DNA of 64,000 nt from Gelatoporia subvermispora B (taxonomy: Eukaryota > Basidiomycota > Agaricomycetes > Polyporales > Gelatoporiaceae): positions 814,617 through 878,616 of the forward strand of contig KB445803.1 of NCBI GenBank assembly GCA_000320605.2. Direction: 5' to 3'. The first letter of the stretch is position 1; each line of letters begins with the position of its first letter. Positions 13,201-26,119 of this stretch are shown piece after piece. The notes beneath the pieces were generated by a model, which was given only the letters and a program-made list of their open reading frames with translations, had not been told where the DNA came from and ran no database searches. The translations under genes were made by a program, and so were the position numbers.

Positions 13201-14506
13201 GGCTTCTGTGATGAGATCTTACAGCCCTTTCCCTGACTGATCACATGTGGGAGCTTCATTGTGAGAACACCAACCTGCACCATTAAATTTGGAATCTATG
13301 CCAACAAGTCATCAACACGAACAGTGCAGTATCTGAATGAAGAAGGCAAACATTCATACTCAAGGCAACATCTTCTGTCTCAAAGCTGAACACGAGCCAG
13401 CTGGAGGCATGGCTGGCAGCTTTGATGAATAATTTTGAACACTTGCACGACATGGTTTATGAGATGTTCAACAAAATCAATCAGGGGTTGATTATAATGT
13501 ATAGACATTCTTTCTAGCTTTACGGTGTGCACACTCGTTGCCCCTGTTATCAGGGTTTGATTCAGCACACATCAGGGTTTGCTCGGCTTATATAGTATAC
13601 AACTAAGTTATATTGTTATGCCCTCTTACATTCCCTCCCCCTTCCATAATTATAATTTTACTGTCATCACACACTGTGACATGCTACTGGCTGTCAATTT
13701 ACTTGAATGTCATCCTGGTAAATTATAACTTGGAATTACCATCTTTCATGAGCAGCCAATTGGTCCTGACCTGACAGACCCACGATTCGAGGTGAGTAGT
13801 AAGTATGTATAATCTCAGATGTTAGATTGATGATATCCATAATTAGTTCAAGATACCTAGCTTCCAACCCAAATATGTCCAGAATGAGGTCTCACAATGG
13901 TGGCAAAGGTCATTGGAAATAATATTGAAGACCTATTTGTGAGTAGGCACCATACTTGTCACCCAGCTGTATTTGGATTAATTAATGAATAAGGTTTGCC
14001 ATTTGCCGGCTGAAGTTAAACAGATCATGTTGCGGGGATCTTTAATAAATGAGCCATGTAAACTCAATGTTTTCCAGACAGGATTATATCTGCCTTATAC
14101 AGTTGGTTTCTACCATATCTTCAGCATATGTTCAACAGACTTATTGCTGTTGCCCGCAGTGAATGGTACATACCATAACTAGCCAGATGCACACCACAAT
14201 CTGCCAGGTCATGTGCATTTGAGACCAAGCAGAGATAGCAGTATTCAACCTTGTTCCTGGATGTATAGCGAGGCACAATGCTAGATCAAGCGACCTCGTA
14301 TCCCTTAAAGATGACATCTCCATAGACCTACTTGTGGTACCACTGCATGAGGACAACTAACCACAGGTCATTTAGCTGCACTAACTCACCTACAAAGAAG
14401 TGCTACCAGCCATTTGCCCACATGGGGGCATGGATCCTGGCTGACATCTGGCATTGTGACATGATTCTACTATCACCAAACTTCGAACCAGATATTTCTC
14501 AAGAAA
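7261..14506. other. AT-rich, gene-free decayed repeat sequence
   Basis: No coding sequence can be supported. Open frames up to 175 codons (for example 7,782-8,309) have no recognisable motif, no credible splice sites and skewed low-complexity composition. The sequence is visibly poor in CG dinucleotides and rich in TG and CA, as expected of old methylated repeats. The only local structure I noted is three copies of GGGAAGTTCG at 8,567, 8,579 and 8,609. Confidence 0.5.
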
Positions 14507-14877
14507 CATCCAACCCTCTGGGTTGGCCCAGTTCTATCATAATGAATGAAAGTGTAAATGAAGAGATGGCTTGTTCAACATGTTTTTGCTTACCAGGGTG
14601 ACTAAGTCTCAGATATTGTTTGATAGAAGACTAGGCCTGATGGAGATCCCTTTAGTTGAGTATAAATGAGGTCATTATTTTGAGTAAGAACATCTATTAA
14701 AGCATGCATGACTATCAATTATAATCTGAAGCAAATCAGCAGAGGTCACAGATACCAATTTCAACGGATGAGGAAACCAGGGGTTAGCTGGCATGCAACT
14801 TCTACTGTCTGAGGTGTCAAGGTGTCACCATTGTCACCTGCATTGTGCTGTACAAAAAGAGCTGACATAGGAGGGCA
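14507..14877. repeat. Direct duplication, copy 1, left of assembly gap
   Basis: This 371-bp segment is repeated at 15,260-15,630 immediately after the run of N. The two copies agree except near their last 30 bases, where two compensating single-base indels occur. Its position exactly against the gap suggests overlapping contig ends rather than a biological tandem repeat. Confidence 0.9.
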
Positions 14878-15259
14878 NNNNNNNNNNNNNNNNNNNNNNN
14901 NNNNNNNNNNNNNNNNNNNNNNNNNNNNNNNNNNNNNNNNNNNNNNNNNNNNNNNNNNNNNNNNNNNNNNNNNNNNNNNNNNNNNNNNNNNNNNNNNNNN
15001 NNNNNNNNNNNNNNNNNNNNNNNNNNNNNNNNNNNNNNNNNNNNNNNNNNNNNNNNNNNNNNNNNNNNNNNNNNNNNNNNNNNNNNNNNNNNNNNNNNNN
15101 NNNNNNNNNNNNNNNNNNNNNNNNNNNNNNNNNNNNNNNNNNNNNNNNNNNNNNNNNNNNNNNNNNNNNNNNNNNNNNNNNNNNNNNNNNNNNNNNNNNN
15201 NNNNNNNNNNNNNNNNNNNNNNNNNNNNNNNNNNNNNNNNNNNNNNNNNNNNNNNNNNN
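14878..15259. other. Assembly gap (382 N)
   Basis: Unresolved bases. The flanks are near-identical direct copies, so the true gap length may be zero or negative. Confidence 0.99.
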
Positions 15260-15630
15260 CATCCAACCCTCTGGGTTGGCCCAGTTCTATCATAATGAAT
15301 GAAAGTGTAAATGAAGAGATGGCTTGTTCAACATGTTTTTGCTTACCAGGGTGACTAAGTCTCAGATATTGTTTGATAGAAGACTAGGCCTGATGGAGAT
15401 CCCTTTAGTTGAGTATAAATGAGGTCATTATTTTGAGTAAGAACATCTATTAAAGCATGCATGACTATCAATTATAATCTGAAGCAAATCAGCAGAGGTC
15501 ACAGATACCAATTTCAACGGATGAGGAAACCAGGGGTTAGCTGGCATGCAACTTCTACTGTCTGAGGTGTCAAGGTGTCACCATTGTCACCTGCATTGTT
15601 GCTGTCAAAAAGAGCTGACATAGGAGGGCA
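15260..15630. repeat. Direct duplication, copy 2, right of assembly gap
   Basis: Near-identical to 14,507-14,877. It differs only by a pair of indels around 15,599-15,612 (GTTGCTGTC against GTGCTGTAC). Confidence 0.9.
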
Positions 15631-18600
15631 TGCCAATAGGAAAGAGTAAGATTAACAGGATCAGACAAGTATCTGCGGAACATGTAGGCATACTGTGGCA
15701 CATACTAAGTGCCTTCAAATTGGCTGCAACATTTGTCAAGGTAGCATCTTCCTATGCGACCTTCCCCTCCACTTCATCTAGCAATGTCGACCAACATGTG
15801 TGTTTGTTCTCAGATGGTAGATAGGACCCATTCATATATCCATTATTTACCTCTAAAGACATGCAATTCATGAAGCAGTCAGGCATGCCACAATCTTGTT
15901 CGACTTTACCAGCATCAAAGAAGACAGATTGACCCTGACTGTTCTGTAGCATGCCTAAACTTATGAAAGTGAATGCATCGCTGCCCTTGCATTAGAGGTG
16001 ACTAGCGGCTGCCATGTGTCCCAGCACTTTATGTGTGGCTAAAGTTGCAGCAGGCTGAACACAATGATGCACTGCCTCCATTCTCTCTCGTGTGCCTTCT
16101 GCTGTGCAAATAGGCTAATCGCATTCTTATGCTTGCGTGAAGACAGGTGATGCTACGGACTGTTGCATTAATAAGCAGCATCTTTATGCACCCCGCACTC
16201 AGAGCAAGCCTTACAGATGAACATCACCTTGGTACCAATGGGATTGCTCTCCATAATCCCTGGTCATCATCTGTGAGTGGCAGAATGGTTGATATCACAT
16301 TGACTGATTGTGCACCCTTGGGCAGTTCCTTGCATGCTGCGGGCATGTATGCATGATGCCCTCACATTTAGTCCCACAAATGTCACTGGGGACTGGCTCA
16401 CTGTGGCTACCTCCTGTCTCTGCTTATTAATCACCTACATGGGTACAGAATTTGCACCTGATGGCTATGTGAGTACACAAATGAGCAAATGTTAGGCTGA
16501 CCCTTTGCCAGTCCCCCTTATCACCAAGTGACCATAAACACATTATCTCATGGCCGGAATATCTCTTGATGTAATTATCCTAAACAACCCTCAGAGCTCC
16601 TCTCCTCATGAGTATGAGAACACCTTGATAAACAATATTGATAAGCAGTATCTTCGCAGACTGGGTGTCATTGCCCACAGAGAACACTGTAAATTGAAGG
16701 TCTGTGCAGACTGCTGCATTGTGTAAGCCTGTCCCTGCATTAGGTCTAAGTGTGCTGGCCAAGAAGCATCAAACTAAAATGCAGCACTTTGAGATCCAAG
16801 CCACTACCAAGAAACTCAAGACCGAGAGTAAAAAAAAGTTGCGCAAATTTGTTCTGGTATGTATTTCTGAAGTTATGGGGCCCCAATCCCAGACTTCAAG
16901 CAGAATAACACCATTTTACTCCTCGCAGTATCTTGCTTAGAACCATTATCGACTGGGGCATGATGTGTTTTAGGAGCACTACTCCACTCCCTACAATGTA
17001 CACTAGAAGATGACAATGATTCTTGGCAAAATATCAAAGCAGCAGAGGATTGCATTTATGATCCGGACAAGATTTTGCTACAACATTTGCATATAGTATG
17101 GGCAGGTTCTTTGATTCTACTACAACAAGGCGAAACAGTATACTAGTAAAGCACTACTATCTGCTAACAGATGCAAAGAAGAATGTAAAGGCCAGTTGAG
17201 CAGTACTTGCTCCTTAAATCACTTGTGTATTTACTTTATCAACTCTGTCTCTTCGCAGCAGGTGTTTCAGTCCAAGTGTAGCTAATCCCATACATATGTA
17301 CTATACCGCATACGATTTAAACATAAATATAGTATTCTGCTACTTGTACATGTAAACGAGTAAACACCCTATGAGCATGTCTTTGTATCAGCCATCAAGA
17401 ACATCATTGATTTGGGTTGTTCAAAAATATGGGGCAGGTACAATATCAATGAAATGTCATCACCTAACATCAATGGGGCGGAAACCATCGACTGTAACCA
17501 GAAACCTGGAAGACACACTGAACCTGTTATAATGCAGCAGCAAACTTCAGAACTCTTGGCCAGTCTGTCTGACAGAATACTTGATCATTGAGACATATGT
17601 AAAACTATACCATATAAGTTCAATCCCTTATCATTCTTGTGTTACAGGCGTCTAGGCATGGTTTACCTTGGCACAGAACACGCCATCACTATCCAAAGCA
17701 CTTGAGATAGCAGATATGGCCAGAAGTATAGTTTGGACTACATCCAGCAATAAAGATGCCCTCTTAGTAATTGGGCTGCACCTAGCAGTACTCAATGAAC
17801 TACTATGACAATGAGGTGAGCACAACTGCAGGTATAAAACCTAACCACAATGTAATGTACCATGATAGCCAGTGCCTCTAACCAGTATTTTTCCCAATGC
17901 TTACTGCTGCAGGTCTCAAGGCAGCTTTTCACGAGAATATGCATATCAACAAGGAAGAAATGGTTGAGCAGAAAAGCCCTCTCTTTTAAACACTATGTGT
18001 CTACCCTGGATTCTTCTCATGATACTCAGATTCCCCAAGCAACAGCAGACATACCACATTGTCAATGTAAATGCTTCCAAATTATACCGTTTGACTACAT
18101 CTGTAGCACCAAACTGGAAAAAATACAATTGCAAATGCGTCTAGATATGTGACAAATCACATAAATAAACAATATGTTTGGTGTATACCTCTATTCTAAG
18201 TACAGACTATCACTCACCAAGGGCTGGAAGGTCAATGCAAGTATTTCCTGACTGATTAAGGGCTAACAAGTTTTTCGATAATAATAAAGACTCACATCCT
18301 CTGGAGTGCCAGGTACAGTTGTTATAGATCAAATCCTGGACTTCATATGCACATGGACAATCATCTAGTATGAACCTTCTCACCCTGCTTGCTACCCATG
18401 ACTTTAACAGATGCAATAACTGTTGCTTCAATAGTTCCAGAAAGTCAGCCAGCGAGGAGAGGTCATCATATTTGCATACCATGGAGGTGCAGGACGTGCT
18501 CACATATGGTCTTGAAATGTCTTCTCAGAGAGGCACTTGCTATGGATATATGTCAATAGTAAAGGATGAAGCGGTAAGCCCTTACTGACAATCTGTGTCT

Positions 18601-19177
18601 CAAAGTACGTGGTCTTTCTGAGGTACCAGAAGGTAAGAAATTATCCCGAGCTGATATACTTGAGCAAATTACTCACACCATGATATATATCCAGGCTTAC
18701 AATAGCAAGACAGCTGTGCAGTTAAGAGCAATTACTTTTCAAGTCCTGAAGAACCTATATGATTTCAACCAACACCTAAAGAATTAGATGGTTCACACAT
18801 ATTCTCCCACACCATGTCAAAGCAAAGACCGTTGGCACTAAGACTATGCAGAATGGGTGTGATGGGCAAAAGCAACGCTTGTTGCAATGTGCCTATCTGC
18901 TAGCATTTTGATATCTCCTGAGATTTGATGAAGTGTTGAACATCCTACTGCAAGACATCATAGCAACAAATCCAATATGTATCAAGCTGGAACTTATCTC
19001 CTCAGCTACAAATCTTCTGACATTACTAACTACTTGCATTATAAAGGTCAAACTGTTTAATCTTTAGATGCAAAGTGAATCCAAAGCCTACATATGCCCT
19101 GCTCATGCACTAGCATGTTGGCTGAGCATACTTAATACAACCTCTGGGATATTTGTTTTGCAAAATTGGTAAAGATG
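15631..19177. other. AT-rich, gene-free decayed repeat sequence
   Basis: I see no supportable gene, RNA gene or intact repeat end. Open frames stay below 100 codons and lack motifs. Composition continues that of 7.3-14.5 kb. Confidence 0.5.
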
Positions 19178-19345
19178 CACTGGTAGACTCTAGTACTGTA
19201 TCACAATCTGCCTACACCTGTGCTAACCATGTTGTGTCTAATGTGAACCAGTTTGTTACAAGGTATATGAGGCACATTATCAACAACCTGTCTAGACAAT
19301 GGTGGTGCACATTGTACATATTTCTGAGTGCAATGTGGTCCTATG
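19178..19345 (+). repeat. CACTA-like element terminus with subterminal motif array
   Basis: The sequence starts CACTGGTAGACTC and continues with CACAATCTGCC, ACACCTGTG and AACCTGTCTAGACAATGG. It is a clear homologue of 30,302-30,493. It shares its first 50 or so bases, in inverted orientation, with 26,357-26,300. It carries several ACAATG and CACATT motifs in both orientations. A CACT-starting end followed by short motifs in both orientations is the layout of CACTA/EnSpm transposon ends. The repeat stops abruptly near 19,345, where GC-richer, coding-like sequence begins. Confidence 0.45.
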
Positions 19346-20860
19346 CGCCCCGCCACGGTGCCATTGCCATTTGAAAAAGTCCCAAAGGCTGTGTGTGACA
19401 CAGTGGCTCACCTGCCCATGAAGAAACTGCAAGACATACTACCACTTGATCCAGATCTCAAGTTGCAAGTGAATGCTATTCAGGACCGTCAAGACAAGTA
19501 CCTGGCGGAAGCCCTCGTTCTTCGACAAGCGCATCTGGATTCGGAGGCAAATATGATGCAAACTCTCGGTGTTCGATTTGAGTTCGAAGATATCTTTGTC
19601 GATCCATCTGCAAAGGGCCAGAAGGAAAGTGTATAAATGTGGTTGGGACGTCACAAATACTATGACCGTTTGTTGTATCATATACCTACAAGCTAGGAAA
19701 TGGATTTGCAAGCACTTGTTCAAAATGGACGTGGTGTCGAGGCGCCAAGTGATCTCATGGCGTTTGAATCTTTGGTGAGTAACAACACATTCTCATGTCC
19801 ATGAACCATACCATGTCGACTGGGCATCACACCGCCAGGATATCACCATTTCTTCACCGTTCCGCTGCCCATGTCTAATTCTGATATGTCACAGACCACG
19901 ACTTCTGAGGCGTCGGTTACGGGCGATGTTGAACTGAAGCCGGGCCTGGCTGTGAAGGCATTGGATCTTATCAAAACCAAGATCACGCTCGAGTGAAGTG
20001 ACCCATTGATGATGGCCGGAAGCTCAAGTCTGGCCACCACTTGAAACATGTTGAGCACATCCATGTCAGACTACTTATCTGGGAAATTGCAAGAGATACT
20101 GAGTCGTCAATTGTTGGAGCGAGTCTGTTTCACGACTGCATAGCGCAAGTACAATAATTTTGTTCCCTACAGGCTGGAAAAGGAAGAGCACAAGCTCAGT
20201 GGAAAGGGCCCGTTTGAAACTCTGATAAATTGTGGCGCAATACACCAGTAAACAAGCGGTTCTGCTGACCTTGTGCGTCATGTTTTGGTGAGCTTTCCCT
20301 CACGCTATTACTTTTGACCCTTATGTTCTAACATGTAATCTAGATCTCAACAAGTGAAGCATACTGCAAGCACGTCGCATCCCGGTTGAGGCTGGGCCAG
20401 TCCAAGCTCTGCAGTGCATCTTTGATCAATGAGTCATTCATTAAAGAATATATGGCCAGTCTGAAAGATGAGGCACAACATTGAAAGTTACACGTGAAGG
20501 ACACAAAGGATGCTCAAGAACAAGTTGAAAATATCAATTTGGTGAGTTTTGACCGGTCATTTCTTAATGTATCAAGCTCATTGATTGAACAGTGCATTAG
20601 TTACATTCAAGGACATGAAGACCTGCATCACGCCAGTGCCCAGTATTCAGCTCCTACGTTCATTGTGCAAGACTTACAACGTCTGCCCGAGTTCTTTTGT
20701 CATCCAGAATCGGAAGCTCCTGAAGGTGAAGGCAGTCCCCGAAGCTGAAGAAGCATACAGAAAGGTATGGCGAGGTGACTATAGTGACCAGGAGGTTGCA
20801 ATTAAAGAAATTTGAGGCTTGACAGACATTATACCTAGCCAATATCTGAAGGTGAGCACT
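19346..20860 (+). pseudogene. Protein-kinase-like pseudogene fragment
   Basis: Composition changes to gene-like and several open, protein-like stretches follow one another. The first is PFEKVPKAVCDTVAHLPMKK through FEFEDIFVDPSAKG (to 19,636). A second, around 19,835-19,996, includes VTGDVELKPGLAVKALDLIK. A third, ending at 20,815, reads CKTYNVCPSSFVIQN and then KVWRGDYSDQEVAIKEI. The last matches the start of a kinase N-lobe: VWRG before strand beta-3 and VAIK with the ATP-binding lysine. Agaricomycetes carry many kinases with an N-terminal LC...YNV.PSSF segment of this kind. An in-frame TGA at 20,813 directly after KEI fits CGA to TGA. The rest of the kinase is missing. Possible introns and further stops make the model rough. 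Confidence 0.4.
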
Positions 20861-22111
20861 TCATCAAAGACAAATGGCCAGGAAATGAGACAATGAGCAT
20901 ACACTTCACATCTCAGACACTATTCACAAATTGAATGGTACAAGTTATGAATACGATCAAGATAGTGCATTTAAATTTAATTCAACTGACACCTAAACTA
21001 CACCTGGCTCAGGGAGTGCCTTCTGTGCGTTGCCAGCTGATATATCCCTTCATCATAGCCCATCCCTCTGTGTCTGCAGATATTGGGTCTATATGACTTT
21101 GTCTAGCCTAATTCTCATGGATGTTGATACAGGATGTGACTCAAGAAAGTGGTAATTACCTTTCCGTCCTCTAGTGTTATATTTGTGTCTTGATTGTTCT
21201 TGGCCTCTACATTACTGTCCACAGCAGCCTTATTCTGCTCTATTCTCAAGATTGTCTGTAATGGAGAATTTAATGTCAGACTCACCTCCTCAAAAAGCTT
21301 CCCCTTGCATTTGCGGCCCCTGTACTTCTTAGTGCAACTCTCATGGCCACACTCACTATCATTGTCCATATTATGTCCTTCAGCGTCTCCAACACCATTC
21401 TCAAACTACAAAATGAATGTCAGTGGTGTTATAGCTGGTACGGTGTTCTGAAACTTACCTTTTTCAGAGAGGGTTTTTAAGAACACATGAGATACTGTGT
21501 CCTTTGCACATCCTTTTCTGTTATCACCTGGACATTAGGACACAAAGGTATGCCAGCAGTTGTGCACAGGAACACATGTTCACTATTCATATTGGGTTGT
21601 ATCCCATAGATAAAACATTTGTTATATGTCTTTGCCCATTCAGGCAAATCTGTGTCCTACTTCAGCCAAATTGGTGATGAAACGTATAGATGATATGTAA
21701 CACACCATACAAGAGGGAATCCAATCAACAGTAACTGATGTAGCTCTAACGAGTACTTTAGGAGAGAAGTAGATGTTGTGTAAGAAGTTGTTGAGCGGTT
21801 ACTCATGAGTTTCAATACTCTGTGGGTTTAGCCAGCCCTTCCTGCATCTGATAAATTGCCTTCTGCTGTATTGCATAGAAGCTCCATGCAAGATGAGTAG
21901 CACTACAAAGTGTTTCTTGGTGGTCTGTGTATGTCCGACTATCCAAGTGCCGGACACTAACCAAGACATAATATGAGACTCTCAGATATCTATTTAACAG
22001 ATAAAATCCATCAAAGTATCCATACGGTAAATAGCATAGAACATTCGCTGTGAATACTCACTAGTGGGCTGCAACGTTGTACTACAATTTGCCCACAAGC
22101 TGAGGTACCTG
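20861..22111. other. AT-rich, gene-free sequence
   Basis: Nothing supportable is visible. A minus-strand frame at 21,115-21,369 is lysine-rich but has no motif or splice context. Confidence 0.45.
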
Positions 22112-22620
22112 TGTTATGCTTATTATGACTCACTGGGTAACAATGATACTGTTAAACTCTGGGAGGCAGGTGATTTCCCAGTTTAGAGTGATCCAGATTT
22201 AGATTTGGTCTAGAACCAGTCCAGACCTGTTGATTCTCTATCAGTGCCTTATCACTGATAACTACTGATTATCAGTGATGTGACTCACTCCCCTATGTGT
22301 GTGAGTCAGAACAATGTCAGAATGAGTCAGTATGACTCTACATGACTCAGGATGGCTGATGGGCTTGGTAAGACACTGTAGGCGTCACATGGTCATTGTA
22401 GATAGGTTTCTGTGATGCATATAAGCAGCATAGGTCTGAGCTAAGTTCCCCAGTAACTCACATCAGACTCTAGGTAAGTAGCACTTCTAGTATTGGCCTT
22501 GTACAGTGATTCAGACCAGACTCTAGTAGGTCTTGTAGGGTGAGTGTGTGGCTGAAGCCTTTGTGCACCAGCCCACTTCCTTGCCTGATTCTAGGTTCAG
22601 TGGTTATTACGTGAGTCACA
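22112..22620. repeat. Possible solo LTR with Gcn4/AP-1-type site cluster
   Basis: The segment starts TGTTATGCTTATTATGAC and ends near GTGAGTCACA, a TG...CA arrangement. It holds a TATA-like GCATATAAGCAGC near 22,418. It contains six TGA(C/G)TCA palindromes at 22,126, 22,281, 22,302, 22,323, 22,343 and 22,612. Chance would give about one such site in 8 kb. No second copy or target duplication was found, so the LTR assignment is tentative. Confidence 0.3.
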
Positions 22621-22635
22621 CTATAGCTACTGCTC

Positions 22636-23190
22636 ATATTGTTTTCGAAGTAAATTATCAGATACTCTGGTTAGTACCTACCATGGGTACGGGTAACCTG
22701 CACAGGTCAGGCACCCTTGTCCACGAGGGTACATGTACAGGTACATTTAATAGGAGCTCAAGATGTATATAATATATCAAAGGAAGGTTAGCATGTGCAG
22801 CACAAAGGTCAAAACCTGTTCTGGGCTCCATAGCCGTCGAGTTATGGCCTAACTGGGCAGCTCCCAACTCGATTAGGCAGCCCTTCACCAGATTAAATGC
22901 TAGCAGCTAATTAGGTTGCATGTCCGTGTTGCACTGAAGCTCATTTCTTTGTGCAATTCAGTGAATTTCAATACAACTGAGTGTGTTATGCATTGAATAC
23001 TACAATCTATATACTTTTCACAGATGAGAAGACACTCTGTGCCTACCCGTGCTTAACCCGTGGCACCCGTAGCTAACCCAGGTAAACCCATACCTGTACT
23101 TGTAGGTTGCTAACCCTCATGCATATGGGTATGGGTAAGTGTGCTGATACCTGGGAGTAGACCTGTGGTAGGCACTAACTCTGGTAAGTG
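22636..23190. repeat. Degenerate GGGTA/TACCC fold-back sequence
   Basis: Both ends carry clusters of GGGTA and its complement in both orientations. The left end (22,670-22,740) has TACCATGGGTACGGGTAACC. The right end (23,045-23,160) has TAACCCGTGGCACCCGTAGC and ATGGGTATGGGTAAG. Such clusters can fold back. It resembles a degenerate palindromic mobile repeat, but no clear boundary or target duplication is visible. Confidence 0.25.
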
Positions 23191-23871
23191 ATCAGAGCTC
23201 TTTGGAAGCACAGGACCATTCTGGGAACCTAATGCTGGGATAAACAGTAGTTTATTAGCATGTGATTACCACAAGAGTTTCTTAGTGTACTACTATTGCC
23301 TGGGATATTGGCCTGCCACTAGAGCCACCAGTATGCCCCTACTTGTTCTGGTTAATGTTATGGTCTTGACTTGATATTGTTGGACCACATATTTGAGACT
23401 TCAAATCACCATTTGAATCATAGTCACAGTTGACCATAGAATACATCGGCAGGGAGTAGGACATTTTGAAGACACAGGTATATTTTGATAAGCTGGTATA
23501 GGCTCTGGTAATTGTTTATCAGCATGTGATCATCATGAGAGCTTCTCAATGTACTATCAGTGCTTGGAATACCTGGTGCCTTTAGAATATTACTAGAGCT
23601 AGTAGCATAATTTTATTTGAATTATTTGATACCAAGCTGCTGGCTTGATATTGATTCAGCACACATTAAAGACACAATATCACTGCTCAGGCCACCAAGG
23701 TTAAAGTACTCTAGATTTGCTCTAGAATTTGTGGTTACAATGTGAGTTACATAATAGCTAACTTAACCCAGAATAGGGTTAGTGATTACAACGTAACTCA
23801 TACTGTCACCAACCTCAACTAGGGTAAGTTTAGTAATTATCATGTGAGTTGTATTGTACTAAAAATTTACT

Positions 23872-24190
23872 ACAATGTGTGGCACATTGTGATATTGTGG
23901 GTGATGTGGGTCATATTGTATATAATATATAGCTTTACAATGCGAGCTATATTGTATTATTATGCATAACATTAACTGCATTGTATATAATCTAGCACTA
24001 CAATATTGGTCATATTGTCTATGATGTCACAATATATATCTATTATAGGGCTCATATTATGCACAGCCAGTACAATGTGCATCAAATTGTGAAAATTATT
24101 GACAATATAAGCCACATTGTACCGTATGCACACTACAATTTGAACCCTGTTGTCAATTCTGTTCACAATGTGTGTCACATTGTGTTATTG
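23872..24190. repeat. Array of ACAATGTG...CACATTGT palindromic units
   Basis: About seven units spaced roughly 45-60 bp apart have a core of ACAATGTG or ACAATAT, a 3-6 base spacer, then CACATTGT or CATATTGT. An example is ACAATGTGTGGCACATTGTG at 23,873. The same core recurs at 26,120-26,240 and 30,480-30,705. These are likely subterminal repeats of one transposon family. Confidence 0.5.
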
Positions 24191-26119
24191 CATAAAATAT
24201 GACCTATTTTGTATCCTGTATTATGCGCTATAAAGCCCACAATTGCTGATAATCTTACCCATTAGCCAGCTGACAGTTAGAATGTGTTCAGGACTTCAAT
24301 TTCTTGGCTTGGAAAGGCTGCAGCATTGACAGAGCACTGTCGCTACATAAATCCAGAGCTGATTCCTCCATCTAGAAAGAATACTGGTCATCATTATATG
24401 GTGAATTGTTACAAGGGGGGACTAAATTGTTAGACCACAGCATCATAGCCATTTGCCACAATTTGGGGGTTTACAGTGATATGACATATTGTGCAAATAG
24501 CAGAACAGCAAAGGCAATACTAGACCTCAAAGCTACAAAGCGCCTTGATGCACTCTGCCAGATTTCTTCTAATTTGAGAAACTAGTTGCCTGTCCCTGCC
24601 AATCTGCCAAATGGTCAGAAGGTCTTTTGTTCTATGTGCTTTTCTGCTCAAGTAATCAGTTACAAGTATAAAGGTAGGATTAACTGACAAGCATGATCTG
24701 GATGAATCGACCAGGATCGGACATAAAGGTTGTTGCATAGTGTATCAAAAAAATGCCGCAATTATAGCCATTTTTCTCACTTGGCATCTAAGGATGGCTG
24801 TGTTAACTTACTATGGACAAAATGTAGTGAAGGATTGCTTACACACCTTCCACTGGACTTATTTCACATATAGCTTGCTTGTCCCTTGCCTCCCTCTTTA
24901 GATACATTTGAAGTGCTTCAATACATCTTGTATGTGTTTTACCTAGTAAGTCAAATGTAAAAATATACATTCTGGCAGTGCAGTCAATGAGATCAACACA
25001 TATAAGCTATATATCTGATGAACCCACCAGAGAAGCTCGACTTCCTCAGCTACTACTGCATCTTGTGAAAGGCTTAGAAAGGGTGGTGCAGTGGGGCCTT
25101 TGTCTATCTTTGCAGGACTTAAGGGTGCTGGTATACAGCCTGGAGTGAGCCGCTCATTCTATACTTCCCAGGTCAGTGAATCCTTAGAGAGCTCTCCTGA
25201 ACTGTGGTAAGAAACGGGTGGATGTGAGGTGATAGAGAGTACATACCTGGGATAGTATCCTTGGAAAACACAATGGAGAGGGCAGGTATCAAGTCAGCAT
25301 CTTCTTCATTGCTCTCCTACCCATGCTTGCACTCGCCCATCAACAGCTTTATGAAATTTGCCAAGACCTTTGCTGTTGATGGCGACAAGAGTATATATTC
25401 TGGGTAACATATGATTGCCAAGTACCAGTCATTGCTTCCACATTTGATACAGTGGAAGTGGTGCCTTTCTAAGTGTGACAGAATGTACTGGGAGTAAATT
25501 GGTACTAAAATACATTCTTTTGTGAAGATATCCAATTTGCTAGTTCATTATTGCATGTTTTGGTAACCTTCCTTTAGGCTGTTACATAATATGTGGTAAA
25601 CGACACATTAACAATGACGTTCTGGATATAGAACCTACTCTTTCTGGTCAGGCATCTGGTAAAAAGATGGATCAAAGATGTGAAACTTTTTTGCCAGCTC
25701 TGGGTGTGTTGTCTATAACTCATGCCACAACAACCTGATAATAGTATGAACAGATAATTACATTGACTGCAGAGTTGCTTACTTAAGACCAAACTCAATC
25801 AGAATGTTATTAAGAAACTGGCCATCATCTAATCATTTCATCTTGTCTGATTCAATGTGTATAATAGTAGGTACCAATAATGGTTTCTATACAAAAGCTC
25901 TAGAAAAAGATTAGTAAGTCTCATGACACACCATATGCAGCATTATGGAAGATGTACCTTTGGTTCTTCTAGAGAAGTCAGATGTGCACTACTTTTGATA
26001 TTAGCAAAGTGACTTACTTTGCAGGTACAAGAGAGGTGCAAGAGAGGGGTGATGTGCAACCTTTCCACGGTCCTGGTACCCTCCTCTGCATTGGTCTAGG
26101 GCAAGGTTACCCTCTTTGC
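24191..26119. other. AT-rich, gene-free sequence
   Basis: No gene, RNA gene or clear repeat boundary is visible. Short frames lack motifs. Confidence 0.45.

Noticed and set aside
14817..15295. Frames running through the N gap
   Set aside because: Made of undefined bases only.
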